This document shows, in pieces, positions 5,806 through 7,573 of a stretch of 7,573 nucleotides of DNA; positions within the stretch are counted from its first letter, which is position 1, and every line of letters begins with the position of its first letter. The stretch comes from an uncultured bacterium. Its GTDB lineage: Bacteria > Actinomycetota > Coriobacteriia > Coriobacteriales > Coriobacteriaceae. A model generated the notes under the pieces. The model was not told the DNA's origin. It did no database searches and saw nothing but the letters and a program-made list of their open reading frames with translations. The stretch lies in NCBI GenBank assembly GCA_905215095.1, contig CAJMOL010000068.1:1-7573 (forward strand), in the 5' to 3' direction. The position numbers and the translations under genes are program-made.

Positions 5806-5854
5806 ACCGCTAACCGCCGCTTGGCTCGGATACTGAGCACTCCCCTCCCCGTTC

Positions 5855-5863
5855 TGCTACGAT
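5855..5863 (+). promoter_or_regulatory. Extended -10 promoter of the DUF554 gene
   Basis: TGCTACGAT combines a TGn extension (5855-5857) with the hexamer TACGAT (5858-5863). A start near 5870 gives a leader of about 25 bases carrying the AGGAGGG site. No good -35 hexamer is seen at 16-18 bases, as is tolerated for extended -10 promoters. Confidence 0.45.
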
Positions 5864-5884
5864 TGCCGCGTTGGCATCAATTAC

Positions 5885-5891
5885 AGGAGGG
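5885..5891 (+). promoter_or_regulatory. Strong Shine-Dalgarno fixing the DUF554 start at 5895
   Basis: AGGAGGG ends three bases before the ATG at 5895. An upstream in-frame TTG at 5871 would put this site inside the coding sequence and has no ribosome site of its own, so the ATG is preferred. Confidence 0.8.
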
Positions 5892-5894
5892 TTC

Positions 5895-6611
5895 ATGCCG
5901 GGTTTAGGAACGATCATCAACGTCGCGCTTTTGATCGCGGGCGGTCTGCTGGGCCTCATGGGTGGGCGCTTCATTACGCCCCGCATCCAAGACACGCTCA
6001 TGAAGGCGTCGGGGTTGTGCGTTCTGTTTATCGGCCTGGGCGGCACCATGCAAAAGATGCTCGTTATCGATGGAGAGACGTTGGCGACCACCGGCACCAC
6101 CATGCTTATCGTCTCATTTGCCCTCGGTTCGCTCATCGGCGAGGCCATCAACCTGGAGGCCGCCATCGAGAACCTCGGCGAATGGCTCAAGCGCAAAACC
6201 GGCAGCGAGGGTGACAACGAGTTCACCAACGCCTTTGTCTCGGCATCGCTCACCGTGTGTATCGGCGCCATGGCCATCGTAGGATCGATTCAGGACGGCC
6301 TGCTCGGCGACTGGTCCACGCTCGCCCTCAAGGGAGCGCTGGACTGCATCATCGTCTGCACCATGACGGCCTCGCTTGGCCGCGGCTGCATCTTCTCGGC
6401 CCTGCCCGTTGCCGTATTCCAGGGCACGATCACGCTTTTTGCCGGCGCACTCTCCCCCATCATGACCACCGCAGCCCTCGACAGCCTTTCGCTTGTGGGC
6501 TCCATGCTCATCTTCTGTGTTGGCGTTAACCTTATTCGACCCCAGACCTTCCGCACGGCCAATATGCTCCCCTCCGTCGTCGTGGCGGTCATCTACGCCC
6601 TCTTGTTCTAA
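5895..6611 (+). CDS. DUF554 family integral membrane protein (YdfK/YqgA-like)
   Basis: A 238-residue polytopic membrane protein of the DUF554 family, whose function is not established; a transporter or channel role is often guessed. The sequence matches family hallmarks throughout: GTIINVALLIAGGLLGLMGG (5-24), FALGSLIGEAINLEAAIENLG (split: 75-88 and 89-95), the conserved SLTVCIGAMAIVGSIQDGL (118-136), LKGALDCIIV (145-154), VFQGTITLFAGAL (174-186) and NLIRPQTFRTANMLPSVVVA (212-231). About six to seven hydrophobic segments can be counted, typical of the family, and the length is also typical. It begins with a strong ribosome site and an apparent promoter of its own, so it is probably not part of the surface-protein operon even though it lies 89 bases downstream on the same strand. 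Family identity is firm, physiological role unknown. Confidence 0.95.
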   Translation: MPGLGTIINVALLIAGGLLGLMGGRFITPRIQDTLMKASGLCVLFIGLGGTMQKMLVIDGETLATTGTTMLIVSFALGSLIGEAINLEAAIENLGEWLKRKTGSEGDNEFTNAFVSASLTVCIGAMAIVGSIQDGLLGDWSTLALKGALDCIIVCTMTASLGRGCIFSALPVAVFQGTITLFAGALSPIMTTAALDSLSLVGSMLIFCVGVNLIRPQTFRTANMLPSVVVAVIYALLF

Positions 6612-6633
6612 ATCTATCTACATAGCGGTATCT

Positions 6634-6662
6634 CGAACACCTGTTTGATGCTGTGCTATGAT
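6634..6662 (+). promoter_or_regulatory. Extended -10 promoter of the TerB_N gene
   Basis: TGCTATGAT at 6654-6662 is a good extended -10 (TATGAT differs from the consensus at one position). CGAACA at 6634-6639, 17 bases upstream, matches the second half of the -35 consensus. A start near 6669 gives a leader of about 30 bases ending in the AGGAGAGGAGA ribosome site. No intrinsic terminator separates it from the DUF554 gene. Confidence 0.5.
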
Positions 6663-6699
6663 ATGAGGTCACCGAAGCTGCGTTAGGAGAGGAGAAGCG

Positions 6700-7573
6700 G
6701 TGGCCGACCAGGACATCAAGATGCTCATCGAGCGCATTATGGCCGAGGCCCGGACCCATCAGTCCGCCCGTTTCTCACATGAAGTCTACGCAGACGAGCC
6801 GATTCTCAAAACCGGTCGTCAGATGCAGAACTTCCTTCCCGACCAGTACCGCAAGATGCGCGAGATATCGCGCTGGCAGGATGACCCCAAAGGCGGTGCG
6901 GGACGCTGGCTTTCGGAAGCCGAACTTTTCTACCGCCAAGGCCAGCTGATGGCTGACTTTGAGGACGATTGCCCCTATAACGGTACGTTCAAGTCGTACT
7001 TCCCAACCTACAACGCCATGAGCGATCGCCAGCTGCGCGGGTACTTTACCTGGCGCGCACGGGTACGCCGCGGAACCGTCGAGGAAACGTCTACGTCCTT
7101 TGCCTTTCTGTATCTCTATGAGCTGATTTGCGGCATTGGCGTAGATAATCCGCTCGATGGTTTTAACAAGATCAAGGCTTTTTGGGATGTCTATCGCGCC
7201 TTCGAGCCCGGCATCGACCGGTTTGCGCGCGTGTGGCTGCAGGATTACGCCGTGTTCCACGGGCTCGACCCCAAGTTGCTTCGTGACTCTAAAACCGTCA
7301 TGTTCGATAACGCCCTTATCGAGCTGCGGCGCGCGGCACGAGACCTTGTACCGGCACCGGCACCGTCCGGCCAGACCCCTAAGCGTCGCAAAACCTCCGA
7401 GCCCACGCTCCCCCTTCCGCCCGATGAGGTGCGCGAGGAGCGACTCATGGCCGCCATCAACGCCCTCTCCACGTACAACCTAAGTAACTCGCGGCTCGAC
7501 CGCAGCCACCACCGCGATCTGCGCCACGTGGCATGCGCCGTGTATGTCCGTATGGCGCGCTACTATGACACGC
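6700..7573 (+). CDS. TerB_N-domain protein, partial (continues past the right edge)
   Basis: An open frame runs from a GTG at 6700 to the window edge without a stop (291 residues visible). GGAG at 6691-6694 lies five bases before the GTG and an extended -10 promoter stands further upstream. Residues about 60-195 match the TerB N-terminal domain: SRWQDDP and RWLSEAELFYRQGQLMADF (69-87), SYFPTYNAMSDRQLRGYFTW (99-118) with the following RARVRRG, and FLYLYELICGIGVDNP (136-151), then a helical stretch ending in VWLQDYAVFHGLDP (178-191). A basic/proline-rich linker (about 218-242, with PAPAPSG and PKRRK) leads into a second helical region that would be the beginning of the central or TerB_C part. 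No signal peptide or membrane segment, so cytoplasmic. TerB_N/TerB_C proteins have been linked by genome context to tellurite-type stress and membrane-associated systems and to DNA-processing partners, but the function is not established; no ter genes are visible nearby. Confidence 0.88.
   Translation, partial: MADQDIKMLIERIMAEARTHQSARFSHEVYADEPILKTGRQMQNFLPDQYRKMREISRWQDDPKGGAGRWLSEAELFYRQGQLMADFEDDCPYNGTFKSYFPTYNAMSDRQLRGYFTWRARVRRGTVEETSTSFAFLYLYELICGIGVDNPLDGFNKIKAFWDVYRAFEPGIDRFARVWLQDYAVFHGLDPKLLRDSKTVMFDNALIELRRAARDLVPAPAPSGQTPKRRKTSEPTLPLPPDEVREERLMAAINALSTYNLSNSRLDRSHHRDLRHVACAVYVRMARYYDT

Noticed and set aside
5824..5838. Short hairpin GCTCGG-ATA-CTGAGC after the 467-residue gene as a terminator
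   Set aside because: The stem is only six pairs including one G-T wobble, and the following bases are C-rich, not a T-run, so it is not a convincing intrinsic terminator.
5871..5894. TTG start for the DUF554 gene adding eight residues
   Set aside because: The added residues overlap the AGGAGGG ribosome site of the ATG at 5895, and the TTG lies only eight bases after the -10 element.
7344..7370. Short CCGGCA tandem repeat as a regulatory or phase-variable tract
   Set aside because: Only a couple of hexamer units, in frame and encoding the Pro/Ala linker of the TerB_N protein; too short to suggest slippage.

Overview
The window is high-GC, gene-dense bacterial DNA. The codon usage, the EtfB/FAD-oxidase pair and the style of the secreted proteins suggest an anaerobic actinobacterium of the class Coriobacteriia, perhaps Collinsella-like. 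That placement is an inference from protein style and base composition; the window holds no rRNA or tRNA marker. I see no transposase, CRISPR array or tRNA.

Left part, minus strand (1-2282). A two-gene operon encodes an FAD-linked 2-hydroxyacid (lactate/glycolate-type) dehydrogenase of 533 residues and, two bases downstream, the beta subunit of an electron transfer flavoprotein (etfB), which runs off the left edge. etfA is expected just outside the window. Together they look like an Etf-coupled D-lactate dehydrogenase that passes electrons from the hydroxyacid to the Etf, possibly by electron bifurcation/confurcation as in Acetobacterium LctBCD.

Divergent spacer (2283-2628). This roughly 350-base gap separates the minus-strand operon from a rightward gene series. 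It holds the Shine-Dalgarno of the dehydrogenase, two candidate rightward promoters and a perfect 8-bp hairpin just before the first rightward gene.

Middle part, plus strand (2629-5805). Five tightly packed genes: a 98-residue protein of unknown function that faintly resembles a trimmed restriction-endonuclease-like fold; a 169-residue membrane-anchored beta-rich protein joined to it by an ATGA overlap; a 200-residue secreted beta-sandwich protein with WxL-like tryptophan motifs; an 86-residue secreted protein with a degenerate sortase signal (LAQTSD), starting at a GTG inside the preceding gene; and a 467-residue secreted, cysteine-containing two-domain protein. The last four together look like a small cell-surface assembly locus resembling the WxL clusters of Firmicutes in layout. 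This is the least familiar part of the window.

Right part, plus strand (5806-7573). A DUF554 integral membrane protein has its own extended -10 promoter. It is followed by the first 291 residues of a TerB_N-domain protein, also with its own promoter, which continues past the right edge.
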